DNA of 34,419 bases from Sulfurimonas sp. (lineage in GTDB: Bacteria; Campylobacterota; Campylobacteria; Campylobacterales; Sulfurimonadaceae), in contig JAERRX010000077.1 of the NCBI GenBank assembly GCA_016735225.1, positions 1-34,419 of the forward strand. The letters run 5' to 3'. Made by a program: the position numbers and the translations under genes. Positions 34,301-34,419 of the stretch are shown one piece after another (the stretch's first letter is position 1; the number at the start of each line of letters is the position of its first letter). The notes under the pieces are model-generated. The model had not been told where the DNA came from. It ran no database searches and worked only from the letters and a program-made list of their open reading frames with translations.

Positions 34301-34419
34301 CAATTATTTTAGCTTTTTTTCCAAATCTAAACACAAAAGCACTTGAGAATAATCTTTTAGTATTTTAGCTTTTATTTATTGATAAACTATGATTATATTT
34401 GCATAACTTAACAAAGGTT

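Noticed and set aside
34265-34303. Thirteen-codon N-terminal extension of gpmI
   Set aside because: The stretch contains the ribosome site used for the TTG at 34264 and its own start codon touches the -10 box.

Overview
The window is AT-rich, gene-dense bacterial chromosome from a member of the Campylobacterota (the former Epsilonproteobacteria), most like Sulfurimonas and its relatives. The evidence is gene order plus protein style. From memory of the Helicobacter and Campylobacter genomes, yajC-secD-secF, leuS, lptE, folC, an M23 peptidase, bactofilin (ccmA) and mfd are collinear there too, as are rpmB next to a potassium channel, rpmB near rpe and dnaQ, and accA-fabF-acpP-fabG near the phosphoglycerate mutase gene. 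This is core chromosome. I see no insertion sequence, prophage, CRISPR array, rRNA or tRNA gene, and no gene-free stretch above 300 bases; the longest is 129-387.

Layout. (1) 1-850: a possible 27-residue membrane micro-protein, a 259-base non-coding stretch with promoter-like and hairpin elements, and an unrecognised 151-residue protein. (2) 848-15548, all on the minus strand: yajC-secD-secF; a hairpin and a fresh promoter; then a small membrane protein, leuS, lptE, a diguanylate cyclase, folC, a csd1-like peptidase, bactofilin, mfd, a YmdB-like phosphoesterase and a secreted Pro/Val/Glu/Lys-rich protein. This run joins Sec export, LPS assembly, cell-shape control, folate and DNA repair. (3) 15626-20177, plus strand: lnt, apparently leaderless; then ppk1, a gamma-carbonic-anhydrase-like protein and a TRIC-type channel. 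(4) 20181-22686, minus strand: rpmB, a two-helix potassium channel and argJ, tightly packed. (5) 22847-27113, plus strand: an HDOD protein, a STAS/pseudo-receiver/STAS/CheX fusion, rpe, trpF and a DnaQ-type exonuclease. (6) 27151-29358, minus strand: a large lipoprotein with a repetitive serine-rich linker. (7) 29474-34264, minus strand: gpmI, fabG, acpP, fabF and accA, which is fatty-acid synthesis plus one glycolytic enzyme.

Translation starts are a recurring feature. argJ, the potassium channel, accA and gpmI use TTG and fabG uses GTG. Each has a Shine-Dalgarno at normal spacing, in several cases lying inside the end of the preceding gene, which suggests translational coupling.

The least conventional content is the HDOD/CheX-fusion pair, which sits in an otherwise conserved rpmB-rpe neighbourhood. 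Next come the 88-base overlap of the csd1-like and bactofilin genes, the diguanylate cyclase inside the envelope operon, the repeat-bearing lipoprotein, the 11-base-period repeats at the ppk1 promoter, and the unexplained 129-387 leader or RNA region.
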